NCBI RefSeq assembly: GCF_023501975.1 | Contig: NZ_JAMFLH010000015.1 | Coordinates: forward strand, 1 to 50,634 | Length of the DNA stretch: 50,634 nucleotides | Source of the DNA: Altererythrobacter sp. KTW20L | Lineage (GTDB): Bacteria; Pseudomonadota; Alphaproteobacteria; Sphingomonadales; Sphingomonadaceae | Reading direction: 5' to 3' | Shown here: in pieces, positions 1 to 8,128 of the stretch | How the letters are laid out: each line of letters begins with the position of its first letter | Position numbering within the stretch: position 1 is the first letter of the stretch | The notes under the pieces: model-generated | The model's input: only the letters and a program-made list of their open reading frames with translations | What the model was told of the DNA's origin: nothing | Databases searched by the model: none | Position numbers and translations under genes: made by a program

Positions 1-228
1 AGGCTACAGGCTGTCCACGATGCCACCCGGTTTTGCCGCAGCAGCCCCCTCGCCCGAAACAAGACTCCTGGACGGTTCCCCAGGTCAATGCTGACCATTG
101 CGAACCGCTCGATACCAGACGGTCCGCTTTTTGCTGCTCGACCGCTTGGCAACAGAGATCATTCGATGCACAATCCTTCCCAAAACAAACAAAAGCGGGA
201 CACGGCGTCCCGGAGGGGGAAAGCCGTC

Positions 229-2835
229 ATGCGTAAACAGTCTCGCCTGTGCCTTTACACTCGCCTCGTAACCGCCTCCCTGCTGCTCGGCACAGGCGCG
301 GGTGTTGCGGCGCAGGATCACCATGATCACACCACCATGGCGATGGACTTGGCACCGCCGTCGGCGTTCTCGCGGACCGTCAGGTGGTCGGACGCCTCGG
401 CATGGCCGTCGGGCCGGGTGCCCGCAGCGGGCGAGGAAGTGACGATTCCGCGCGGCACCGAAATGCTGCTCGATGTGAGCCCGCCCGAACTGCGCAGCCT
501 GACCGTGCAGGGCAAGCTGACCTTCCTCAACGAGCGCGACCTGACGCTCACCACCGACTGGATCTACCTGCCCGGCGGCGAGCTGGAAATCGGCACCGAG
601 TCCGATCCGTTCGAGCATCAGGCGATCATCACACTGACCGACAAGGTTCGGGGCGAAGACATCAACACCATGGGCGACCGCGGCATCATGATGTTGCGCG
701 GCACGCTCAGCCTGCATGGCAATCGCCAGCACACCTGGTCGAAGCTATCCTCCACGGCAGAGGCTGGCAGCAGTTCCCTCACCGTGCTGGATGCGAGCGG
801 ATGGCGCGTAGGTGACGAGATCGTTCTGGCCTCCACCGACTTCGACCCGCGCCAGGCGGAAAAGCGCACCATCGCCGCCATCAGCGGCAACACCGTCACC
901 ATCGATGCGCCGCTGCGATACATGCATTTCGGCGAGATCACTTATGGCGTGGATCAGCGCGGCGAAGTTGCCAACCTGACGCGCAACATCCGTATCCAGG
1001 CCTCCGAAGATGCGGCGACGAGCCATTTCGGCGGGCACATCATGGCGATGAGCGGCTCCAGGGTGTTTATCGACAGTGTCGAGCTTTCGCGCATGGGGCA
1101 GCACCTAGAACTGGCGCGCTATCCCATCCACTTCCACATCCTTGGCGAAGGCGCGGGCCAATATGTACGCAACGCCTCCATCCATGACACTTTCAACCGC
1201 TGTGTGACGGTCCACGGTACAAACAATCTCCAGGTGGAGAACAACGTCACCTACAACACAGTAGGCCACTGCTTCTTCCTTGAAGACGGGATCGAAACAG
1301 GCAACCGCTTCGTCCGGAACCTGGCGATCCAGACCAAGTGTCATCCGACATTGCCATGCGTGCCGACCAACCTCGCCGCCAACGGAGAGAACAACTACAC
1401 CTACGCCAACAGGATGACCGTCAGGCAGATCAGTTTTGCAGGCGGAGCAACGCTGCTGCCGTCGGACAACACGGTGGCGTCCTTCTGGATCACCAACCCG
1501 AACAACAGCTACATCGACAATGTCGCGGCCGGTTCCGACCAGAACGGTTTCTGGTTGTCCCTGCCTGAACATCCCAATGGCGCCTTCCTGGGTACGGAGG
1601 TCAGCCTCAACACCTGGCCGCGCCGGACGCCGATGGGCGAGTTCAGGGGCAACGTGGCCCATTCCAACTTCGACGGGTTCATGTTCGACCGGAACATCAA
1701 TGAAGACAACACCTTCGGCCTGGCCGGCAACGCCTTCATGCCGCGGGAAAATCCGGCTGACCCGGACAGCGCCTTCGTGGAAACGGTGTTCGAGGACCTG
1801 ACCGCCTACAAGAACCGCAATGGTGGCCTGTGGGGTCGGGGCGAGCTGCAAATATTCCGCAACATGAAATTCGCCGACAACGCCATCGGCATGACGCATT
1901 CGTCGGGCGACTTCGGCAGCCAGGAGTTTACCTCGCGGCTGGAGGATTCGCTGTTCGTGGGTGAAACAGACAATATCGGAAACCCGACCACGCCGGAGGA
2001 ATTGGCCTATGGGCGCAGCCTGCCGAAGCCTTCCATCCCGGACTTCCCGATCCGCGCCTACGAATACTACGACTACCGCGATGAAGTGGCGAATACGACA
2101 TTCGTGAATTACCAGGACAACGACAGGCGCAAGACAGGGGCCCTATCATGGCTGCTGTTCACCAGCTCAGGCGTCACGACAGCAAGCACCATCGAGGGCG
2201 CGCAATTCGTCAATGCCAAGCCGGTGTATTTTCCGAACATCGAACCCAGGTTCGACAATGATAATCGTGGCGGCGTGGCCTATCGGACCCTGTCGTTCCT
2301 CGATCTGGACGGTTCGGTGACCGGCATCGCCAATTCCCATGTCCTGCTCCACGACGGCGAGAACAACAGCGTCGCCACCGACGACACCTGCGAGATTCAT
2401 CCGACCTGGAACGCCTCTGTTTGCACAGGCGATGTCGGGCGCCTGTATCTTGCACAAAGAAACGGGCGGCTCGGCGCCCAAACCGCCCCCGATGAAGCGT
2501 CCGTCGCGCTTGTTCGCAACGGCACGGAATTTCCCGTCACCGGCAACCAGAGCACTGTGCGTGCCGGGACCGACATCCAAGTGAAAACCGAAAGGCCGGA
2601 AGTAACTCTCAGCATCAGCGAAATGGACCAGGGCTCCTGGGTCATGTTCGAGCTGCCAGGATTCGCCAATGCAGCCTCCGGAACGCAAGCTGCCAGCATG
2701 GACGCATTGCGCCGCGCGAACGAGACATCCTGGTTCAGGGGCGAGGATGCCCTGTGGGTCAAACTGGTGGCCGCGCCTCCGGTCATGCCGGTTCGTCCAT
2801 TGGTCATGCAGGCCAGTATTGCGGTCAGCAGATAG
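229..2835 (+). CDS. Secreted G8-domain / parallel beta-helix protein, CEMIP/TMEM2-like
   Basis: The 868-residue product begins at an ATG preceded by GGAGGGGGA about 8 bases upstream; an in-frame upstream extension lacks such a site. Residues 1-28 form a signal peptide ending near AQA-type residues, followed by a His/Asp-rich patch (about 30-36). A G8 domain spans roughly 48-165 (tryptophan-rich start, then a beta-rich segment). A long right-handed beta-helix follows. Segments such as RYPIHFH (297-303), TFNRCVTVHG (321-330), GHCFFLEDG (346-354) and NPNN (423-426) match my recollection of the core of animal CEMIP and TMEM2, which degrade hyaluronan. Family and export are well supported. The substrate is not known; a polysaccharide-binding or -cleaving role outside the cytoplasm is inference. 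It converges on the next gene with a 33-base gap. Confidence 0.85.
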   Translation: MRKQSRLCLYTRLVTASLLLGTGAGVAAQDHHDHTTMAMDLAPPSAFSRTVRWSDASAWPSGRVPAAGEEVTIPRGTEMLLDVSPPELRSLTVQGKLTFLNERDLTLTTDWIYLPGGELEIGTESDPFEHQAIITLTDKVRGEDINTMGDRGIMMLRGTLSLHGNRQHTWSKLSSTAEAGSSSLTVLDASGWRVGDEIVLASTDFDPRQAEKRTIAAISGNTVTIDAPLRYMHFGEITYGVDQRGEVANLTRNIRIQASEDAATSHFGGHIMAMSGSRVFIDSVELSRMGQHLELARYPIHFHILGEGAGQYVRNASIHDTFNRCVTVHGTNNLQVENNVTYNTVGHCFFLEDGIETGNRFVRNLAIQTKCHPTLPCVPTNLAANGENNYTYANRMTVRQISFAGGATLLPSDNTVASFWITNPNNSYIDNVAAGSDQNGFWLSLPEHPNGAFLGTEVSLNTWPRRTPMGEFRGNVAHSNFDGFMFDRNINEDNTFGLAGNAFMPRENPADPDSAFVETVFEDLTAYKNRNGGLWGRGELQIFRNMKFADNAIGMTHSSGDFGSQEFTSRLEDSLFVGETDNIGNPTTPEELAYGRSLPKPSIPDFPIRAYEYYDYRDEVANTTFVNYQDNDRRKTGALSWLLFTSSGVTTASTIEGAQFVNAKPVYFPNIEPRFDNDNRGGVAYRTLSFLDLDGSVTGIANSHVLLHDGENNSVATDDTCEIHPTWNASVCTGDVGRLYLAQRNGRLGAQTAPDEASVALVRNGTEFPVTGNQSTVRAGTDIQVKTERPEVTLSISEMDQGSWVMFELPGFANAASGTQAASMDALRRANETSWFRGEDALWVKLVAAPPVMPVRPLVMQASIAVSR

Positions 2836-2868
2836 GGGCCGATCGCCTTTGGCTACTTGAGCGCGGGG

Positions 2869-3210
2869 TTACCAGTCGTCGTCAACGGGCGCGGGGTCCA
2901 TTGCGTGCTGGGACGGGTCGAGCACTTCATCGAAGGTGTTGTCCGGCTCGACTACGTCAGGCGGACCGCTGTCGAAAAATTCCGCGTCGTCGATCACCGG
3001 CTCGTCATCCCAACCGACGGCTTCTTCGACATAATCGGCTGTGGCGGGGCGCTGGCTGTTGGCCAACTGTACTTCGCCCTGCGGCGTCCCATCGGTCTGC
3101 GCTTCAGCCGCAACAGTCCCCAGCGTGCCACGTTCATCGGCCACCATTGCCACCAACAGCAGGATGCCGGCAGCAAACAACAGGGTGTGCGAAGTGCGCG
3201 TAAAGATCAT
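2869..3210 (-). CDS. Small acidic membrane-anchored or secreted protein, unknown function
   Basis: I do not recognise this 113-residue protein. It has an N-terminal hydrophobic stretch (about residues 8-25, rich in L, A, V), consistent with a signal anchor. The rest is strongly acidic, low in complexity and rich in D, E and P, ending in three aspartates and a tryptophan. An AGGA lies just ahead of the ATG. It is convergent with the G8 gene and divergent from the pilus operon. The opposite strand is also open here, but only the minus-strand product has a plausible signal and charge pattern. Confidence 0.68.
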   Translation of the reverse strand: MIFTRTSHTLLFAAGILLLVAMVADERGTLGTVAAEAQTDGTPQGEVQLANSQRPATADYVEEAVGWDDEPVIDDAEFFDSGPPDVVEPDNTFDEVLDPSQHAMDPAPVDDDW

Positions 3211-3365
3211 CGGTCCTGTCAGTCGAACGAGGTGGATATGCGACTGCCTAGCAACGATATGCCAAGAATTCTTTAACTGCCCGCCGGACCCCGCCCGCCC
3301 GCGTCGCCCTGCTCACAAGGCGGCCCGATAACTATTTCGCCAAGAGGGAACGCTGCTGTTTTTAC

Positions 3366-3423
3366 GGGAATTTCCCAGGGCTCGCGACGACGTCCCGTTA
3401 ACCACATCTTCAAAACCTATATT
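3366..3423 (+). promoter_or_regulatory. Possible control region of the pilus operon
   Basis: The 263-base divergent gap before the pilin gene holds three weak signals: a perfect palindrome GGGAATTTCCC (3366-3376), a CtrA-like TTAA-N7-TTCA (3398-3412; known consensus TTAA-N7-TTAA) and a TATATT hexamer (3418-3423) about 50 bases before the ATG. No good -35 sits 16-18 bases ahead of the hexamer, so the promoter assignment is tentative. The remainder of the gap shows nothing recognisable. Confidence 0.3.
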
Positions 3424-3473
3424 TAGTCAGCGCCCCGTCACCGCCTGTTGGTGGCACTACTGGGGATAATACA

Positions 3474-3992
3474 ATGACCATGACCATCCGGTCGTCGGTC
3501 GTGCTTGCCAGCGTTGCTTTCGCCGCCATTTCGGCGACGGGCGCGCGGGCTGCCACGGAAACCGACACCTTCGATATCTCGCTTGAAATCACCGCTGCCT
3601 GTTCGGTTACCGCCGGCAGCGCATCGGACATCGACCTCGGCACCGTGGCGTCGACCGCGACCGACCTGTCGGGCAGCAGCACCATCACGGTGAACTGCTC
3701 GAACACCGTGCCCTATTTCGTCGGCCTGGCGCCGTCGAACAACGCCACCGACGGCGCGGGCGAACTGGATCCGGCTTCGGGTCCGGACACCGTGCCCTAC
3801 CAACTGCGTTCGGCCTCCGGTTCGAGCGGCGCGATATGGGGCAACACTGCCACGACCACGGCAGTGGGCAATGGCGTGAGCGGCACCGGCAACGGCGCCG
3901 ACCAGACGCTGACCGTCTATGTCACGGTTGACGACGCCAACTACGCTCCGGCTGTCTATTCGGACACCGTGACCGTGACGGTCAACTACTGA
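3474..3992 (+). CDS. Spore coat protein U (SCPU)-domain pilin, probable major pilus subunit
   Basis: This 172-residue protein has a signal peptide (about 1-26, ending ARA) followed by one SCPU domain, the fold of subunits in archaic (sigma-class, Csu-like) chaperone-usher pili. Two cysteines in the mature part could form the disulfide typical of these subunits. The C-terminus YSDTVTVTVNY carries the conserved last beta strand that donates to the chaperone. GGGGAT precedes the ATG; a second ATG two codons on is also possible. The chaperone gene starts 7 bases downstream. The SCPU domain is clearly homologous to the C-terminal domain of the last gene of the cluster (7117-8115), so both probably polymerise on the same fibre. 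Confidence 0.88.
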   Translation: MTMTIRSSVVLASVAFAAISATGARAATETDTFDISLEITAACSVTAGSASDIDLGTVASTATDLSGSSTITVNCSNTVPYFVGLAPSNNATDGAGELDPASGPDTVPYQLRSASGSSGAIWGNTATTTAVGNGVSGTGNGADQTLTVYVTVDDANYAPAVYSDTVTVTVNY

Positions 3993-3999
3993 CCGTTCG

Positions 4000-4746
4000 A
4001 TGATTGTCATGCGATCCCTTCCGCATATCGCAATCGCCCTGCTGGCATGCGTGGCCCCCACCGGGGCCGCGCATGCCGAGGGATTGCAGGTGGCCCCGGT
4101 TTCGGTGACGATCCCGGAGCTTTCGGGCGTTGTCTGGCTCAACAACGGGTCGGACACGGCCCTGCGGGCCCAGGTGCGGGTGTTCCGCTGGCACCAGGAC
4201 AATGGCGAGGACGAACTGGTCGAAACCGAGGACCTGGTCGCCAGCCCGCCGTTTGTGGAAATTGCGCCCAATGGCCAGCAGGTGATCCGCCTGGTGCGCT
4301 TCGGCAATGCGGCAACGCAGGCCGAGTGCGAGCGCAGCTACCGCATCATTGTCGATGAACTGCCACCGGCAGCCAGCGGCGAAGCTGCGGGACTGCAGTA
4401 TGTCCTGCGCTATTCGGTGCCGGTTTACCTGACCAATCCTGCCTGCAATGCACCGCAGCAACCCGAACTAGACTTGAGCATCGTGGCCAACGGCGATGCC
4501 GCGTGGCTCGACGTAGTTAATTTGGGACAAACGCGGGCCCAGCTCGCCAATGTCCATTTCGTGGCACAGGACGGCCGGCGCACTGCAATCGCAGGCGGCC
4601 TGCTGGGCTATGTGCTGCCCGGGGCACAGCGCCGCTTTGCCCTGACACAGTCTGCTGCGGCCCTTGGCAGCGGCGGACAGATCGAGGTTCAACTCAATGG
4701 CTCGCAGACCAGGCAGCCGGTGTCGCTGGCTCCTTCGGGGCAGTGA
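4000..4746 (+). CDS. Periplasmic pilus chaperone (PapD/FimC-like, archaic type)
   Basis: The 248-residue product has a signal peptide ending AHA at about residue 26 and then two immunoglobulin-like domains typical of pilus chaperones. The first contains the PapD-type strand with NGQQVIRLVR, whose basic residues anchor the subunit C-terminus. Such chaperones complete the subunit fold by donor-strand complementation and deliver it to the usher. The ATG has no strong ribosome site, suggesting coupling to the pilin gene 7 bases upstream; another ATG lies three codons on. The 3' end overlaps the usher gene by about 50 bases in another frame. Confidence 0.87.
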   Translation: MIVMRSLPHIAIALLACVAPTGAAHAEGLQVAPVSVTIPELSGVVWLNNGSDTALRAQVRVFRWHQDNGEDELVETEDLVASPPFVEIAPNGQQVIRLVRFGNAATQAECERSYRIIVDELPPAASGEAAGLQYVLRYSVPVYLTNPACNAPQQPELDLSIVANGDAAWLDVVNLGQTRAQLANVHFVAQDGRRTAIAGGLLGYVLPGAQRRFALTQSAAALGSGGQIEVQLNGSQTRQPVSLAPSGQ

Positions 4747-7120
4747 GGCGGTAGTCCTGGGCTCGGCGCTGCTGGTTCAACCGGTTGCTGCCAGTGAGGA
4801 CACCACCACCGGCGAGACCGCCAACATCATCGACCGCGCGCAGCTTCGTTCTGCCGTGGCACTGGAACAGCCTGGCATGCAGTTCCTGCAGGATAGCCGC
4901 GGCGTGGCCCTGATCCTGGCAGTCGAGGTGAATGGTATGGACCACGGCCTGGCGCAGTTCCGCCTGATAGACGACCAGCTTTGGGCGACGCGCCAGGTGA
5001 TCGGCGAGCTGGGGCTCAAGACAGCGGCCGACGGCACGCCTGCCGACCTGCTTGCCCTGGCTGATGCGCTCGATGCCGCTGTGACCTACAACGCCGCGCT
5101 GCAATCGGTCTCGGTCATGGTCGAGACCAGCCGCCTTGCGGTGGGCACCAGCCGCCTGAACACCAATGATCAGAGCCGTCCGGTTCCCTCCAGCGCCACC
5201 GGCGCGCTGCTGAACTACGATCTCAACGCCAACTTCATCGGCGACGATGTGTCAATCGACGGCTTCACCGAAACGCGGCTGTTCTCAGGCAATGCCCTGG
5301 CGGAAAACACCGCCCTGTTCCATGTGGGCGGCGGGCCGGGCCGACGCAGCTTTCTGCGGCTGGATACCACTGTGTCACTGTCGCTGCCCGAACAGGGGCT
5401 GACGATCCGCGCGGGTGACATCATCACGCGCGGCACGAGCTGGTCGCGTGCGACGCGGCTGGGCGGTGTGCGGATCGGGACGGACTTCGCGCTGCAACCC
5501 TATCTGGTTACCGCCCCCATCCCGGCGTTCTTCGGCGACGCCGCGCTGCCATCGACGGTCGATCTCTATATCGACGGGCTGAAGCGCTTTTCGGGCGCGG
5601 TCGCGCCGGGGCCGTTCGAAGTCGGCAGTGGCGCCAACCGGATCAACGGTGCGGGCCTCGCGCAACTGGTGGTCACCGACGCCTTGGGGCAGGTCAACAC
5701 CTTCGACTTCCCTATTTACGACACGCCCGCACTGCTGCGCGAAGGCCTGACCGACTGGTCGATCGAACTGGGCGCGGTGCGGCAGAGCTATGGCCTGCGC
5801 TCGTTCGACTATGCCTCCGACCCGGTGGCGAGCACCAGCTTGCGCACCGGTCTAAGCAATTACCTCACGCTCGAAGCCCACGCGGAAGCGGGCGCGGGGC
5901 TGGTCAACGGCGGGGCGGGAGCGGCCTGGCTGATGCCATTTGGCGGAGTGCTGGCCGGATCGGTCGCCGCCAGCGATCATCGCGGCGAGAGCGGTGCACG
6001 GGTCGAACTGGGCTATTCATGGACCGATAGCCGCTTCAACCTGTCGGCCACGGCCCAGCGCGCCAGCCGCGATTACCGCGATCTGGCCGCCGTCCACGAC
6101 GCCCGCGTCCCCCGCGAGCGCGACGTGGTGACAGTGGGCCACAACTCAGGCCGGCTCGGCAGTTTCGGTGTCAGCCTTGTCCGCCAGCGCCATACCGCGC
6201 AGCCGACCACCAGCTTTGCCAGCATGAACTGGTATCGCTCCCTCGGACCGCGCTTCTCGCTCAGCCTATCGGCCCACCAGGATCTTCAGCGGACACGCGA
6301 GCGGGGAGCATTTCTCAGCCTGTCCTTCGTGCCGGGATCGGGCGATCATGTATCCGCGGGGCTGCAGGCCAACGAACGGCGGACCAGTGCCTCGTTCGGC
6401 TATCGCCGCTCGCTTCCGTATGAAGGCGGCACCGGCTGGGCCGCCGATGCTACCTTTGATGGCGACCGCTTGCAGACAGCCGGACAGGTCGATCACCTTG
6501 CGTCGGTCGGCCAGGCGACAGTCGGCGGACGGATGATCGGCGGGCAGGCCTCGGCCTATGCCGGTTATTCGGGCGCGCTGGTGGTGATGGAAGAAGGCCT
6601 GTTCGCCAGCCGCAAGGTGTTCGACGGGTTTGCCGTGGTTTCAACCAGCGGGGTCGCCGACGTGCCGGTGCGGGTCCACAACCGCGAAATCGGCCGCACC
6701 AACGACCGCGGCCACCTCCTCGTCACCGGTCTCAACGCCTGGCAGAACAACCGCGTGACAATCGACACCAGCGATCTTCCTCCCACCTTGTGGGTCGAAC
6801 GGATCGAGAGCCAGGCGGTCCCCGCCGACCGCTCGGGCGCGGTGGTCGATTTTGCCATTACGCCGATCCGCTCCGTCCTGGTGAGCCTCGTGGATGAAGC
6901 CGAGGCCGAACTGCCGGTCGGTATGGCCGGATTGATGGATGACGATGCCAGCCAGCCGCTCATGGTGGGCTTCGGCGGGCAGTTGTTCATCGAGCGGGCC
7001 GAACCCGGCGCGCTGGTCGTGCTGCAATCCGATAGCGGCACCTGCACCTTCCGCCTGCCTGACGAACTGCCGTCCGACAATGCGGGACGGCTGGGCAAGA
7101 CAACCTGCGAGGTTCTATGA
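4697..7120 (+). CDS. Outer-membrane pilus usher (FimD/PapC-like)
   Basis: The ATG start preceded by GAGG is preferred over an in-frame TTG 33 bases earlier because it yields an 807-residue protein with a sensible signal peptide (about 1-32). The mature protein shows the usher layout: an N-terminal periplasmic domain, a beta-barrel interrupted by a plug region, and C-terminal domains (for example PVRVHNREIG followed by NDRGHLLVTGL). Ushers recruit chaperone-subunit complexes and secrete the growing fibre. The gene overlaps the chaperone gene 5' and the tip-subunit gene 3' by four bases (ATGA). Size fits the archaic class. Confidence 0.9.
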   Translation: MARRPGSRCRWLLRGSEAVVLGSALLVQPVAASEDTTTGETANIIDRAQLRSAVALEQPGMQFLQDSRGVALILAVEVNGMDHGLAQFRLIDDQLWATRQVIGELGLKTAADGTPADLLALADALDAAVTYNAALQSVSVMVETSRLAVGTSRLNTNDQSRPVPSSATGALLNYDLNANFIGDDVSIDGFTETRLFSGNALAENTALFHVGGGPGRRSFLRLDTTVSLSLPEQGLTIRAGDIITRGTSWSRATRLGGVRIGTDFALQPYLVTAPIPAFFGDAALPSTVDLYIDGLKRFSGAVAPGPFEVGSGANRINGAGLAQLVVTDALGQVNTFDFPIYDTPALLREGLTDWSIELGAVRQSYGLRSFDYASDPVASTSLRTGLSNYLTLEAHAEAGAGLVNGGAGAAWLMPFGGVLAGSVAASDHRGESGARVELGYSWTDSRFNLSATAQRASRDYRDLAAVHDARVPRERDVVTVGHNSGRLGSFGVSLVRQRHTAQPTTSFASMNWYRSLGPRFSLSLSAHQDLQRTRERGAFLSLSFVPGSGDHVSAGLQANERRTSASFGYRRSLPYEGGTGWAADATFDGDRLQTAGQVDHLASVGQATVGGRMIGGQASAYAGYSGALVVMEEGLFASRKVFDGFAVVSTSGVADVPVRVHNREIGRTNDRGHLLVTGLNAWQNNRVTIDTSDLPPTLWVERIESQAVPADRSGAVVDFAITPIRSVLVSLVDEAEAELPVGMAGLMDDDASQPLMVGFGGQLFIERAEPGALVVLQSDSGTCTFRLPDELPSDNAGRLGKTTCEVL

Positions 7121-8115
7121 CACGCGCAATGGCCGACCTTTTCTCCCGCTTGCCGCTGGACAGCTTGATGCGGCTGTGCCTGATGCTTGTCGCAGCTCCG
7201 CTATTGTCGGCCCTGTTCCCGCAGGAAGCCAAGGCCAATATCGTTTGCCTGGTCGGTTCAGCGGGGTTGGACATGGGCAACTCCTCGTCAGGGACGGGCA
7301 CGATCACCTGGACCTGCACCAAATATGTCAACCCACGGCGCACCTTCACCCTGTGCGTGGCGCTGGGATTCCCCAGCTGGCCAGGCACTGCTGCCCAGCC
7401 GGTGCTGCGCCACACCGGCAGCAACACCTTCCTCAACTACAACGTCTATCGCAATGCCAGCCTCTCCACCATCTGGACCGCCAGCCAGCCGCTGAGCCAG
7501 TCGATCACGATCACCGGCCGCCTCGGGTCGTCGGTTTCGGGCAGCTTCACCTTCTATGCCGGACGCGATGCGGGCAGCACGGCAGGCAATTACAACGCCT
7601 TTTTCTACAACAGCATTCTCGGCTTCCTCGACAACAACGGCAATTGCCAGACCTTTGGAAGCGTGGGGGGTACGCCACTCTCGGCCCAGCAGTTCACCCT
7701 GCCGGTGACCGCAGCAGTCTCGAACAGTTGCAATGTCTCGGCACTCGGCAATGCCAATCTTGGCACGGTGGCGGCAACCGCCGGCCCGGTGTTCGGGTCG
7801 ACCGCGATCAGCGTGACCTGTCCCAATGGTACGCCCTATGCCATCAGCCTTGCACCATCCAACGGCAACAGCGCCGGCGCGGGCGTGCTAAGTGGGACCG
7901 GCAGCAACACCGACCAGCCAGCCTACCAGCTCCACCGCAACAGCAATACCGGACCGATCTGGGGCAATACGGCCAGCACCAGCGGCGCAGGCAACGGCGC
8001 TTCAGGCACGGGCAACGGCTCTGCGCAGAACTTCCCGGTCTATGTCACCGTGCCCGATGCTGACTATACACCCGACAACTACAGCGACACGGTGACAGTG
8101 ACCGTGCACTTCTAG
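7117..8115 (+). CDS. Two-domain SCPU protein, probable pilus tip subunit/adhesin
   Basis: This 332-residue exported protein (signal peptide about 1-40, ending AKA) has two SCPU-like halves. The C-terminal half (about 200-332) aligns by eye with the single-domain pilin, sharing APSN, IWGNTA, VYVTV and the ending YSDTVTVTV. The N-terminal half is divergent, with its own cysteines and aromatic residues, as in CsuE-type tip adhesins. Its position after the usher matches csuE in Csu operons. The start overlaps the usher stop (ATGA), implying translational coupling. Binding target unknown. Confidence 0.83.
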   Translation: MTRAMADLFSRLPLDSLMRLCLMLVAAPLLSALFPQEAKANIVCLVGSAGLDMGNSSSGTGTITWTCTKYVNPRRTFTLCVALGFPSWPGTAAQPVLRHTGSNTFLNYNVYRNASLSTIWTASQPLSQSITITGRLGSSVSGSFTFYAGRDAGSTAGNYNAFFYNSILGFLDNNGNCQTFGSVGGTPLSAQQFTLPVTAAVSNSCNVSALGNANLGTVAATAGPVFGSTAISVTCPNGTPYAISLAPSNGNSAGAGVLSGTGSNTDQPAYQLHRNSNTGPIWGNTASTSGAGNGASGTGNGSAQNFPVYVTVPDADYTPDNYSDTVTVTVHF

Positions 8116-8128
8116 GCTGAACGCCTAG
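8112..8128. other. Short inverted repeat spanning two convergent stop codons
   Basis: CTAGGC, a five-base loop, then GCCTAG. The arms contain the TAG of the tip-subunit gene and the TAG of ugd on the other strand. There is no T-tract, so a terminator role is uncertain. Confidence 0.35.

Noticed and set aside
1-228. Short plus-strand open frame (33-236) before the G8 gene
   Set aside because: It overlaps the ribosome site and start of the G8 gene in another frame and shows no protein-like composition.
3250-3265. Sigma-54-like promoter (TTGGCA...TTGCT) before the small acidic protein gene
   Set aside because: The spacing between GG and GC is one base shorter than the strict sigma-54 requirement.
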